A DNA stretch of 64,000 nucleotides from Flavobacteriaceae bacterium CRH. Lineage in GTDB: Bacteria; Bacteroidota; Bacteroidia; Flavobacteriales; Flavobacteriaceae. Below the pieces are notes generated by a model, which saw only the letters and a program-made list of their open reading frames with translations, did no database searches and was not told the origin of the DNA. Positions 33,618 through 42,404 of this stretch are shown here, one piece after another (position 1 is the first letter of the stretch; every line of letters begins with the position of its first letter). Where the stretch lies: the NCBI GenBank assembly GCA_001507425.1, contig LMAJ01000009.1:1-64000 (forward strand), read 5' to 3'. The position numbers and the translations under genes were made by a program.

Positions 33618-34447
33618 AATACTATTTCTTCTGCGTGAGCATTAATAAATCTATTTTCCTTATCTGTATCTTGCAGCCATAAATATTTTTGAATCTGTTT
33701 AAAACTGTTGTGTAGTTTTTCACCACCGTTACCCAGCATTCTTACAACGACTGTGTTTTGAGAAGAATGGGATACTCCAAAAACAATATCCTGATCTTCC
33801 TTAAACATTTCATGAATAATATTGGGTAGGTTTTCTAAATCAGCACCAGAAGTATTTGCATACATTAAAGTTCCCTGATGAGTATAATTTTCTGTCTGCC
33901 CAATCGTGTTCATATCTGTTACTTGCGGTTGCAATAACACATTATCTTTAAGAATCATTTTTTGATTGTGATAAACCTCAACCAAATTATGAAAACGTGA
34001 AAATTTAAAAATTTCTCCCGAATGCTTCCTTCCACATGTTATTATTTCTCCTAATACCAAACTGCATTTGTCTTTTAGTTTAATAACACTTTTACTTTTA
34101 AATACAGATTCTTCGTGCGGTACCACAGGATGCGGAACGTAACTAAATACAGCTCCTTCTTCCAACTCTATGTTGATATACTGCTCTGCTCCTGTTTTCA
34201 TATTAAACAATCTTTGATACGATTGTGATTGCATTTGAAAACAACTTCCTTTTTCGATTTTGAGATCAATCTCGTACCTGTCGCCGTCTAATATTCCGGG
34301 AGAAGAGCTCATAATCATTAGATACAGTGCGGGATCAGTCTTGTCTTCGCTAATGTTGGCTACTCGAAACGGAGGCGTAAAGAAGGTATCTTTAAGATAA
34401 CTTTTGCCTTCTTTATAGCCTGTTGTTATATTTAGTTTATTGATCAT
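33614..34447 (-). CDS. ureD: Urease accessory protein UreD
   Basis: 277 residues from MINKLNITTGYKEGKSYLKD (preferred over an ATG at 34543, whose 32 extra residues lie inside ureG). Family motifs: FTPPFRVANI, LMIMSSSPGILDGDRYEIDL, SQSYQRLFNM and PHPVVPHEES. UreD scaffolds urease apoenzyme with UreF and UreG for nickel insertion. It comes after ureG in this operon and is coupled to the nickel permease gene by a 4-base overlap. Confidence 0.93.
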   Translation of the reverse strand: MINKLNITTGYKEGKSYLKDTFFTPPFRVANISEDKTDPALYLMIMSSSPGILDGDRYEIDLKIEKGSCFQMQSQSYQRLFNMKTGAEQYINIELEEGAVFSYVPHPVVPHEESVFKSKSVIKLKDKCSLVLGEIITCGRKHSGEIFKFSRFHNLVEVYHNQKMILKDNVLLQPQVTDMNTIGQTENYTHQGTLMYANTSGADLENLPNIIHEMFKEDQDIVFGVSHSSQNTVVVRMLGNGGEKLHNSFKQIQKYLWLQDTDKENRFINAHAEEIVL

Positions 34448-34485
34448 CAGATTACTGTTTGTACAGATTATTTTTTCTTGAGATT

Positions 34486-35124
34486 CTATCTTTTTAAATC
34501 CGGTTCTGCAACCTCTTCTAATAATGCATATCGTTTTATCCATCCAATTACTTGGTCTACACCTTGTAAACTCATTAAATTGGTGAATACAAACGGACGT
34601 CCGGTACGCATTCTTTTTGAATCTCGTTCCATCATATCTAAATCAGCATTTACATAAGGCGCAAGGTCAATTTTATTTATTACTAATAAATCTGATCTTG
34701 TTATACCCGGACCACCTTTGCGAGGAATTTTGTCTCCCTCAGCCACATCAATTACAAAAATGGTTACGTCTGCCAAATCAGGACTGAAGGTTGCTGATAA
34801 ATTATCGCCTCCGCTCTCGATTAAAATCAATTCTATTTCAGGAAATCTTTCTGCCATTTCATCAACAGCTTCCAAATTCATACTTGCATCTTCACGAATA
34901 GCAGTGTGGGGACAACCTCCTGTTTCTACACCAATAATTCTTTCTTTAGGCAACTGACTGTTTTTTGTCAGGAATTCAGCATCCTCTTTTGTATAAATAT
35001 CATTTGTAATAACTCCTATACTATATTCATTCATTAGTGTTCTCGACAAACGCTCTATCAATGCCGTTTTACCAGAATCTACCGGTCCCGCCACTCCTAC
35101 TTTTACATATTTTCTCTCGCTCAT
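34486..35124 (-). CDS. ureG: Urease accessory GTPase UreG
   Basis: 212 residues from [20 protein letters not shown] (an in-frame ATG at 35208 would add 28 cysteine-rich residues overlapping ureF and unlike the family). It is a SIMIBI GTPase that carries nickel to urease: P-loop [10 protein letters not shown], metal motif [30 protein letters not shown] and the guanine motif NKIDLAPY. It follows ureF by 28 bases. Confidence 0.96.
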   Translation of the reverse strand: MSERKYVKVGVAGPVDSGKTALIERLSRTLMNEYSIGVITNDIYTKEDAEFLTKNSQLPKERIIGVETGGCPHTAIREDASMNLEAVDEMAERFPEIELILIESGGDNLSATFSPDLADVTIFVIDVAEGDKIPRKGGPGITRSDLLVINKIDLAPYVNADLDMMERDSKRMRTGRPFVFTNLMSLQGVDQVIGWIKRYALLEEVAEPDLKR

Positions 35125-35152
35125 TTTTATCTTTTTTATTTTAATTATATTT

Positions 35153-35845
35153 TTATGACATATACAATCTCGAATACAATCTCTCGTGCTGCATACATCG
35201 CACATCAAAACCTACATTACAAAGACCTAATAAATCGCGGTCTAAAGTGTCTGCATTTTCAACTAATTTTTTTATTACAGAAGACAATCTGTATAAGACA
35301 TCCTGACCATCAATTTGTCCCAGAGGTACAAGTTTGACAGCGTTGGTTACCATACCTACTGACGCATTATAGTAAAATGCATATAATGCTTCTTTTAAAG
35401 GAATTTGCATTAGCGAGGCCAAAACGCCATATACTATGCAATAATGACCAGAAGCTTTTTTATCGGCAAGAGCCTCTTCATAGCTTTGTAAAAATTGATA
35501 TGATTTGTGTCTGCTAAATATTTTTAGCAATCTCGCTCCTAACTTTATACTTGCCTGTTTAATTTCCTTTGGTGCTTTTAAAGATGAACATTCATCTTCT
35601 AAACTCACAAGCGTATCAATATCATTACTTGAGGCTGCCTTATAAGCTAGTACTACAAAAGCCGCATCATTATATTGAAGATTATTATGCAGCATGTTAC
35701 GCACAAACAGCTCTGTCGACGCAACATCGTTTACAATTTCCAATTGTCGGTATGTTTCAAGTCCGTTTGAATGCGAATAACCGCCTATGGGCAATGTGGG
35801 ATCACTTAAATGAAGTAAATTTCCCAGATAAAGAATATCATTCAT
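35153..35845 (-). CDS. ureF: Urease accessory protein UreF
   Basis: 230 residues, all-helical. It contains [20 protein letters not shown] (residues 13-32), the UreF signature, and [20 protein letters not shown] (near 165). It bridges UreD and UreG in the activation complex. It starts 5 bases after the ureE stop. Confidence 0.95.
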   Translation of the reverse strand: MNDILYLGNLLHLSDPTLPIGGYSHSNGLETYRQLEIVNDVASTELFVRNMLHNNLQYNDAAFVVLAYKAASSNDIDTLVSLEDECSSLKAPKEIKQASIKLGARLLKIFSRHKSYQFLQSYEEALADKKASGHYCIVYGVLASLMQIPLKEALYAFYYNASVGMVTNAVKLVPLGQIDGQDVLYRLSSVIKKLVENADTLDRDLLGLCNVGFDVRCMQHERLYSRLYMS

Positions 35846-35850
35846 TTTAA

Positions 35851-36357
35851 TTATTCTTTAGAAACTAATCCAATTACTTTAGAAAGAAGAGAAGAATTTG
35901 AATTTCCCCCATGACCATGAGAAACATTAGCATTAAGCATGTTTAACAGTTTAATATGCTCTTTTCGAACGCTGTAAAAAGAAGCCAGCAGCCAACGATA
36001 AATTGGTTCTTCAAAAGGCAGCAATACTTCGCCGTTTTCTATAAACATTGGTAAGTGTTTGTTTCCAATTTCATAGCAAACCCTTCCCATTTCTGTTAGA
36101 GAATGCGGGTGAACAATAATGGCATCGCAAGGTAAAATATCAACTACTATAGTATAATCTTCGCTCATGAATAAAACATCATCCTGAGATAATCTCTGTC
36201 CTTCTTTTAAGAATTTAATAGATACTTCTCTTCCGGCCTGAGTATGTCTGCGTTGAACACGTTTAGCTACTTCAAACCAATCTAGTTGCAATAAATCAAT
36301 TTCTTTTGTATTTAGAGACAGGTCTTTTGTGTTTCCAATTATCTCTTTAATAATCAT
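35851..36357 (-). CDS. ureE: Urease nickel chaperone UreE
   Basis: 168 residues with the peptide-binding N-terminal domain (1-75, DWFEVAKRVQRRHTQAGREV) and the metal-binding domain (about 78-145, CDAIIVHPHSLTEMGRVCYE, with the conserved nickel-binding HPHS). The C-terminal tail has only a short His stretch (SHGHGG), unlike the long poly-His tail of Klebsiella UreE. The start overlaps the barrel gene stop by 4 bases. Confidence 0.94.
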   Translation of the reverse strand: MIIKEIIGNTKDLSLNTKEIDLLQLDWFEVAKRVQRRHTQAGREVSIKFLKEGQRLSQDDVLFMSEDYTIVVDILPCDAIIVHPHSLTEMGRVCYEIGNKHLPMFIENGEVLLPFEEPIYRWLLASFYSVRKEHIKLLNMLNANVSHGHGGNSNSSLLSKVIGLVSKE

Positions 36358-36929
36358 ATCTTATTCTTTTTAAGCATTATATTTTTAGATACACCTATTC
36401 CCATTGTATTCCCATTTATTCCGGAAATAAAATTTGTACCATTAGTATTGGTGTGATTGTATGATATCTCTCCAAACTTTGCTTTCAATGCCCATCCTTT
36501 ACCTAACAATACCGCAACAATAGGATATGCTCTAAGTAAGTAGCCACTGTAGTTTTGAGATATTTGCGTATCAACAGCGGTTTCGCCCCATTGATAGTGT
36601 GCATCTGTTTGTGCTATTATCAAGAAGTGATCTGCCAACTGCCAGGCATAACTATAAAAGGGACCTATTTCATAATGACGAGAAGTAACATCGTTATTTT
36701 TATTTTCAGCGATTGTTGTGGCAAAGTTTAATCCGGCTACAACGTGATCATCAAACTGATACCCAACTCCAAGTGGATTCATAGAGAACTGACTGCTAAC
36801 ATCAGAATCTTTTGCATGATTATAGTTAACAGAACCGTAGAACATTAATGATCCTGTTTGTGCGCTTAATTTATTAGACAGGACTACCAGTATAAAAAGA
36901 TATACGACAGTTTTAAATTTTGTTTTCAT
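36354..36929 (-). CDS. Outer membrane beta-barrel protein inside the urease operon
   Basis: 191 residues with a signal peptide (cleaved after KLSAQ) and an 8-strand-like barrel pattern: GSLMFYGSVNYNHA, NPLGVGYQFDDHVVAGLNFA, HYEIGPFYSYAWQL, WALKAKFGEISYNH and a final MGIGVSKNIMLKKNKI. No specific family is recognised. It lies between ureC and ureE and is coupled to ureE by a 4-base overlap, so it is very probably part of urea or nickel handling, such as a small pore, but its function is unproven. Confidence 0.8.
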   Translation of the reverse strand: MKTKFKTVVYLFILVVLSNKLSAQTGSLMFYGSVNYNHAKDSDVSSQFSMNPLGVGYQFDDHVVAGLNFATTIAENKNNDVTSRHYEIGPFYSYAWQLADHFLIIAQTDAHYQWGETAVDTQISQNYSGYLLRAYPIVAVLLGKGWALKAKFGEISYNHTNTNGTNFISGINGNTMGIGVSKNIMLKKNKI

Positions 36930-37003
36930 TAGTTTAAATTTTATAAAAGCAAATTAATAGACCTGACAAAACCTGAATTCCGTCAGATCTATTTTAAAAA
37001 CAG

Positions 37004-38725
37004 TTAGAATAAGAAATAACGTTGAGCCAAAGACAATTCTTTAGCAGGCTCGCAGGTTATTTTTTCACCATCAACTCTAACTTCATAATTTTCAGGATTT
37101 ACCGTTATTTCCGGAGTTTTGTCATTATGAATCAAATCCTTTTTAGAAATATTTCTACAGCCAATAACAGGCAAGATTTGTTTTTGCAATCCGTATTCAG
37201 CTACAATACCTTTCTCTACAGAAATTTGTGAAACAAATGTTGCACAGGTTTTTAATATGGCCTTTCCGTAAGCACCAAACATATTACGACAAATAACTGG
37301 CTGAGGAGTAGGAATAGAAGCGTTAGGATCTCCCATACGGCTTGCTATAATCATACCTCCTTTAACTATAATCTCTGGTTTTACACCAAATAATGCAGGT
37401 TTCCATATAACAAGGTCAGCCATTTTACCGGCCTCAATAGAGCCTACATATTGCGAAATACCATGTGCAATAGCTGGATTTATAGTGTATTTTGCCACGA
37501 AACGTTTTGCTCTGAAGTTATCGTTATCATTTCCTTTATCTTCCTCTATAGCTCCACGTTGTTTTCTCATTTTATCAGCTGTCTGCCAAGTACGTGTAAC
37601 AACTTCTCCTACGCGTCCCATTGCCTGAGAATCTGAACTCATGATACTAAAAACCCCCATATCGTGCAAAATATCTTCTGCTGCAATTGTTTCAGGACGT
37701 ATTCTTGAATCAGCAAATGCTACATCTTCCGGAATGTTTTTACTTAAGTGATGACATACCATCAACATATCCAGATGTTCATCGATGGTATTAACCGTAA
37801 ATGGACGTGTAGGGTTCGTAGATGCAGGCAATACATTATTGTACATAGCTGCTTTAATAATATCCGGTGCATGTCCGCCGCCCGCACCTTCTGTGTGGAA
37901 AGTATGTATTGTACGTCCGTTAATGGCGTTCATTGTATCTTCTAAAAACCCAGCCTCATTTAATGTGTCAGTATGGATCGCAACCTGCACATCGTATTTG
38001 TCTGCTACACTTAGAGATGCATCAATAACAGCCGGGGTTGCACCCCAGTCTTCATGAATTTTTAATCCTAATGCCCCAGCTTCAATTTGCTCGATCAAAG
38101 GTGCTTGTGTAGAACAGTTTCCTTTACCAAAGAAACCTAAGTTCATAGGAAATGCTTCTGCAGCCTGCAACATTTTTTCCATGTTCCATTTACCCGGAGT
38201 AACTGTTGTAGCGTTTGTCCCGTCTGCAGGACCTGTACCTCCACCGATCATGGTTGTTATACCGCTATACAAAGCCGTTTCAATTTGTTGTGGACTGATA
38301 AAATGAATGTGGGTATCAATACCCCCGGCTGTTATAATATTACCTTCGCCACCATGTACCTCAGTTGATGCTCCAATGATTAAATTAGGATTTACACCTT
38401 CCATAGTATCTGGATTACCGGCTTTTCCCACACCTACAATTTTACCATCCCTGATTCCAATATCTCCCTTTACAATTCCCCAGTGGTCAATAATCGTAGC
38501 ATTAGTAATTACAAAATCAAGCACTCCCTGATCGCGTGTTGCTGTTGATGATTGAGCCATTCCGTCACGGATCGTTTTTCCTCCTCCAAATTTATTTTCA
38601 TCTCCATAAACGGTGAAGTCTTTTTCAATTTCAATTATCAAATCAGTATCACCCAAGCGAACTTTATCGCCTTTTGTTGGGCCATACATAGCAGCATATT
38701 TCTGTTTATTTATTTTCAGGCTCAT
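37004..38725 (-). CDS. ureC: Urease subunit alpha (catalytic)
   Basis: 573 residues. It hydrolyses urea to ammonia and carbamate at a di-nickel site. Ligands are present: [14 protein letters not shown] (two His, near 138), the carbamylated Lys in [12 protein letters not shown] (near 220), [27 protein letters not shown], the flap region [20 protein letters not shown] and Asp in [12 protein letters not shown]. All catalytic residues are intact. It begins 2 bases after ureB. Confidence 0.98.
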   Translation of the reverse strand: MSLKINKQKYAAMYGPTKGDKVRLGDTDLIIEIEKDFTVYGDENKFGGGKTIRDGMAQSSTATRDQGVLDFVITNATIIDHWGIVKGDIGIRDGKIVGVGKAGNPDTMEGVNPNLIIGASTEVHGGEGNIITAGGIDTHIHFISPQQIETALYSGITTMIGGGTGPADGTNATTVTPGKWNMEKMLQAAEAFPMNLGFFGKGNCSTQAPLIEQIEAGALGLKIHEDWGATPAVIDASLSVADKYDVQVAIHTDTLNEAGFLEDTMNAINGRTIHTFHTEGAGGGHAPDIIKAAMYNNVLPASTNPTRPFTVNTIDEHLDMLMVCHHLSKNIPEDVAFADSRIRPETIAAEDILHDMGVFSIMSSDSQAMGRVGEVVTRTWQTADKMRKQRGAIEEDKGNDNDNFRAKRFVAKYTINPAIAHGISQYVGSIEAGKMADLVIWKPALFGVKPEIIVKGGMIIASRMGDPNASIPTPQPVICRNMFGAYGKAILKTCATFVSQISVEKGIVAEYGLQKQILPVIGCRNISKKDLIHNDKTPEITVNPENYEVRVDGEKITCEPAKELSLAQRYFLF

Positions 38726-38727
38726 TG

Positions 38728-39096
38728 CTATATGTTTTTAAAGTTTTCTTTTTTAGCTAATTCCAAACTTTTTTGTTTATTAGCATCTCTAGTTGTATCT
38801 CCATTAACAAGATTATTAATCCCCATGGCTCTTCTTCCACCAGCCAATTCAACTAGTTCAACTTCTTTTTCTTCTCCGGGCTCAAAACGAATGGCGGTAC
38901 CTGCCGCAATGTTCAAACGCATACCAAATGCCTTTTCACGTGCAAAACTCATCATACGGTTTACTTCAAAAAAGTGAAAATGTGAACCTACCTGTATTGG
39001 TCTGTCTGCTGTATTTATCACTTTTACGACTACAGTTGCGCGCCCAACATTGCATTCAATGTCTCCTTTGGCAATAATGTATTCTCCTGGTATCAT
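38728..39096 (-). CDS. ureB: Urease subunit beta
   Basis: 122 residues beginning [20 protein letters not shown], with the diagnostic [20 protein letters not shown] and [20 protein letters not shown]. It is a structural subunit of the urease trimer. It starts 17 bases after ureA and is nearly fused to ureC. Length is normal, with a short extra C-terminal tail ([18 protein letters not shown]). Confidence 0.97.
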   Translation of the reverse strand: MIPGEYIIAKGDIECNVGRATVVVKVINTADRPIQVGSHFHFFEVNRMMSFAREKAFGMRLNIAAGTAIRFEPGEEKEVELVELAGGRRAMGINNLVNGDTTRDANKQKSLELAKKENFKNI

Positions 39097-39113
39097 AATT
39101 TTTTTTTAAATAA

Positions 39114-39416
39114 TTAACGAATAGGTTCGTGAACCGTTACCAACTTTGTCCCATCCGGAAAAGTTGCTTCAATCTGAACATCATGAATCATTTCTGAAAT
39201 GCCCGACATTACATCTTTTTTAGTAAGTAATGTAGCTCCGTACTGCATTAATTCTGCTACAGATTTCCCATCACGCGCAGCTTCCAGTAAGTGGCTGCTT
39301 ATGTATGCGATGGATTCTGGATAATTAAGTTTTAGACCTCTTGCTTTACGTTTTGACGCAAGCTCTCCTGCCAAATGTAACAGCAGTTTCTCTGTTTCTC
39401 TGGGTGTTAAATGCAT
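39114..39416 (-). CDS. ureA: Urease subunit gamma
   Basis: 100 residues, [20 protein letters not shown], with [20 protein letters not shown] and [20 protein letters not shown], the complete UreA. It is the first gene of the urease operon, and a promoter is visible upstream. Confidence 0.97.
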   Translation of the reverse strand: MHLTPRETEKLLLHLAGELASKRKARGLKLNYPESIAYISSHLLEAARDGKSVAELMQYGATLLTKKDVMSGISEMIHDVQIEATFPDGTKLVTVHEPIR

Positions 39417-39485
39417 AAAAATTTAATTTAGATTATTAAAATATTTAACTACAGTAAATTTAATAAAAAATCACCATAATTAATT

Positions 39486-39515
39486 ATAAGCTACTGAATA
39501 ATAGTTACTTACAAA
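39486..39515 (-). promoter_or_regulatory. Candidate promoter of the urease operon
   Basis: On the minus strand TTTG (39512-39515) and TAGCTTAT (39486-39493) are 18 bases apart, a fair Bacteroidota match, about 70 bases before the ureA ATG. A small hairpin (AGTCT/AGACT, 39522-39535) just upstream could end the transcript of the preceding gene. Confidence 0.45.
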
Positions 39516-39568
39516 TAAGAAAGTCTAAAAAGACTATTTAAAAAAATTATTTTAAAAGTGGTTATTCC

Positions 39569-39967
39569 TTAGGAAAAAGGAATGATAAGTGCATGATGCA
39601 AAATGTAGATAGGCAACTGTATTAAAGTATTATACGGGTTACCATAATTTTTTTTGTAGTTTAGATTTTCTATTACTACAAAAGATGCTGAATTATGCAT
39701 TGTTAAAGAAGTGAACAATGCTGATTTCTCTTTATACTTATTATCAACTTCTTTGTCAAAATTATCATCTTCTAAATCTCCATTTTCCTGAAAATAAGAT
39801 GTCAACAAATTGTCTTTAATACTAGCACTGATTTTTTTTTGAGCATGAGTAATAGTCATATCATAACTTAAGCTCAACTTCGCAGCAGCAATGTGAGTAT
39901 TTGTTTTACTTACAGACAAAACTGCAGTAAAAGCAAGTGTTATTAATATGAACCATGTTTTTCTCAC
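39569..39967 (-). CDS. Hypothetical exported protein upstream of ureA
   Basis: 132 residues. The N-terminal hydrophobic segment (WFILITLAFTAVLSVSKTN) is probably a signal peptide or anchor. The middle is charged (SYFQENGDLEDDNFDKEVDN), and the C-terminus is hydrophobic (LIQLPIYILHHALIIPFS). No family is recognised. It reads toward ureA but is 152 bases away with a promoter between, so a link to urease is only positional. Confidence 0.55.
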   Translation of the reverse strand: MRKTWFILITLAFTAVLSVSKTNTHIAAAKLSLSYDMTITHAQKKISASIKDNLLTSYFQENGDLEDDNFDKEVDNKYKEKSALFTSLTMHNSASFVVIENLNYKKNYGNPYNTLIQLPIYILHHALIIPFS

Positions 39968-40661
39968 GACAACTCTTTAATTTAAATATTACCTGAAACG
40001 ATATTTTGAAAAAAAACAATCAAAAAAACCCAGATATTTTATATTGCAATATTAAAGTGCATTCTTACAAAATAAAGTCCCGATAAGTTTTTAAAATATT
40101 AAAATAGGATCTGATGTTGTGAAGAAAAACAGTCAAAAAATGATCTCTTTTCTAATAAATAAATTAAATGATATTTTGCTTTATGTTTTAAAACCCACAT
40201 AATCAAATATATAATAATCATGTGATGTGTTTTTTAAATGATTTTAATTTGTTTTGACTATTTTTTCTCTGTTCTCTATTATTACAAAATAGAACTGATT
40301 AATCAGATAAGAAAAATATTTAAATTAAAGAGTTGTCATAACAAAAGCCTTTGTTCTTTTCTCACTATCCTTTGAACTTATAGATTCGTTTTCCTAACCG
40401 TCTAATTTCAAAATGACTCTCATTTCTTTATTTTTGAAAAACACTTTGTTAAAAGAAAAAAGCTATAATCTTCTATTTGAAGTCATTCTTTTTTTAACAA
40501 TATATTATAAAAACAACAAAAGACTATAAATAAGGACGTTACAATTAATAAGAAATGGATGAATATTATTTTCTTCAATAAATTGTTATTTCTTATTGAT
40601 TGACTTTGCGATGTAAGAAAAAGATGTACCTTTAAAATCAAAATAAATCTTAGATTTTTAT
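39968..40661. other. AT-rich intergenic boundary between urease island and effector cassette
   Basis: 694 bases, very AT-rich, without an open frame that looks coding on either strand. It separates divergently read blocks. I see no insertion sequence, tRNA or clear repeat. The promoter of the right-hand block is at its end. Confidence 0.5.
40605..40634 (+). promoter_or_regulatory. Promoter of the LysM/PAAR/effector block
   Basis: TTTG at 40605-40608 and TACCTTTA at 40627-40634, 18 bases apart, 27 bases before the first ATG of the block. Confidence 0.6.
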
Positions 40662-41870
40662 ATGATTATTGGTGAAGTTTTAGACGAATCAGGAAAGGTT
40701 AAACATAAGACCTACAAAATACAAAATGGCGATACACCTCAGTCAGTTGCCGATAAACTTGAAATAGAATTATATGATTTAAGAATATATCACAACTTTA
40801 ATTGTATAGAAGATAAAGATGTAATAAATGCATATTTACCTAACCATCTCAAGTTTATTCTTTTAAAAGCCGTAAAACTCAAAGCAAACGGGGAACTTCA
40901 AGATGATCCTCTAGAATATATACGTTTTAGCACTAAAGACTATCAATTACCTTTTTATCCTTCAGGTAAAAATAACTATTTAGCGGTTTATACTATTGAA
41001 AATGGTAATGTCAAACAATCCATAAAAGAAGAAATCAGTGTTAAATGGTTAGCTACTGATATAAACAAATACTCTTTCTTTGAAATAGACAGAATATCTA
41101 AAGTTTATATTGACGAAAAGGAAGCAGACTGTATAGCTGATGAAATAGCAGAAAAAACAAGTCGTGTTTTTTATCCTCTACAAATTGTTGTCAATGAAAA
41201 AGGCAAATGGATTGATATTCACAATTATGATGCTATCAAAGAGCGCTGGGAGGAAACAAAACCTAAAATTTTAGAGGAATATACAGGAGAAGAAATTGAG
41301 GAATGTTTAACTCGTTTCGAACAAAAATTAGTAGATAAAGATGCATTTTTAGAATCATTTAATTTTAACTGGTTCTTAAGAGCTTTTTTTAATGGTATTA
41401 ATATTGAATATAAAGATCAATTAGTTATTGAAAAAAATATTTATTTCCCAATTGGTAATACTGTAGGTGATACACAATTTCTGGTACAACAAGAAATTTC
41501 ACCAACACTAGACAAATACAATCTAGTAAATATAACGCAAAAAGGAATTCTCAGTGATCCCAGAACAAAACAAGATTTTGAAAATGATACTGATTTTCCT
41601 TACGATACAATGTTAGAAGAAAATCCCGAAATGGCAGAAGGGTTGTATAACTCCTATTATTTTTTAAATCCTCGTACATACCTTGTAGACAGTTTATTCT
41701 TAGAATGCAGTATTAACCTTGCTATTCCATTAAGAACAACAATTACTATTTCAAATCTCGAAGACAAGGAGAATTTAAAACCAAAACCCAGAGTTTCTCT
41801 TTACGCAGGAGAGACAAAGAAACCAGAGCGTTTTTTAGACACAGTCGCAGATATTTTTAGAGTGAAATAA
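40662..41870 (+). CDS. LysM-domain protein of an injection-system cargo cluster
   Basis: 402 residues without a signal peptide. A LysM-like segment lies near 18-66 (YKIQNGDTPQSVADKLEIEL). The rest is unrecognised, acidic and probably globular, with WFLRAFFNGINIEYKDQLVI near 240. LysM segments in such clusters often dock to phage-like or type VI parts rather than peptidoglycan. It is followed 11 bases later by a PAAR-like gene and is therefore taken as an adaptor or carrier for the effector (inference from neighbours). Confidence 0.7.
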   Translation: MIIGEVLDESGKVKHKTYKIQNGDTPQSVADKLEIELYDLRIYHNFNCIEDKDVINAYLPNHLKFILLKAVKLKANGELQDDPLEYIRFSTKDYQLPFYPSGKNNYLAVYTIENGNVKQSIKEEISVKWLATDINKYSFFEIDRISKVYIDEKEADCIADEIAEKTSRVFYPLQIVVNEKGKWIDIHNYDAIKERWEETKPKILEEYTGEEIEECLTRFEQKLVDKDAFLESFNFNWFLRAFFNGINIEYKDQLVIEKNIYFPIGNTVGDTQFLVQQEISPTLDKYNLVNITQKGILSDPRTKQDFENDTDFPYDTMLEENPEMAEGLYNSYYFLNPRTYLVDSLFLECSINLAIPLRTTITISNLEDKENLKPKPRVSLYAGETKKPERFLDTVADIFRVK

Positions 41871-41881
41871 CATATTTTATT

Positions 41882-42379
41882 ATGAGTGAAAAACATATTG
41901 TAGTACAGGGTGCTACGTGCAAATGTAAATTTAGTGTCGAACCCAAAATGGATAAACTAAAGGTAAAAACACAAACAAAGCATTATGCTAATGATAAAGA
42001 CGGGAAAGACAAACTAATAGCAACTGATAAAGAAATTGGGCAGACTTTAGAAAAAAACACCTTTGGTAAATGTAAGATGCAACCCAACGGAAGTGGTGAT
42101 TATCTTCCTTGCCAAGCCACAATTACAAAATGGAGTGGCTTTTATGAAAAAACAACCTTATCTAATCAAGGAAAATTATTGCTTGAAGATAGCAAAGCTA
42201 CATGCCCAATAGGCGGACCTGACTGTATAGAAATAGATAAACATGGACAAGTTACGGAACCAAGTCAACAGAATTTCAAAAATTCAAATCCCGATGTACA
42301 AAATCAAATCAATCCTTTACTGGATTTGAAAGGAATGAGTAAACCAAAACTGAAGCATTTAGACATTGAAAGTATTTAA
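41882..42379 (+). CDS. PAAR-like protein (DUF4280 type)
   Basis: 165 residues. It begins KHIVVQGATCKCKFSVEPK and has repeated Cys positions (CKCKF, FGKCKM, YLPCQA, CPIGGPDC) and GDYLPCQATITKWSGFYEKT, which I recognise as the DUF4280 PAAR-like fold. PAAR proteins cap the spike of type VI or related contractile systems and attach effectors. There is no signal peptide. It lies directly before the large effector candidate (25 bases), the usual arrangement. Confidence 0.8.
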   Translation: MSEKHIVVQGATCKCKFSVEPKMDKLKVKTQTKHYANDKDGKDKLIATDKEIGQTLEKNTFGKCKMQPNGSGDYLPCQATITKWSGFYEKTTLSNQGKLLLEDSKATCPIGGPDCIEIDKHGQVTEPSQQNFKNSNPDVQNQINPLLDLKGMSKPKLKHLDIESI

Positions 42380-42404
42380 ATAGTTTGTTATTATAAAGAA
42401 AAAC

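Noticed and set aside
39968..40661. Possible insertion sequence remnant at the urease/effector border
   Set aside because: No terminal inverted repeats, target duplication or transposase fragment could be seen.
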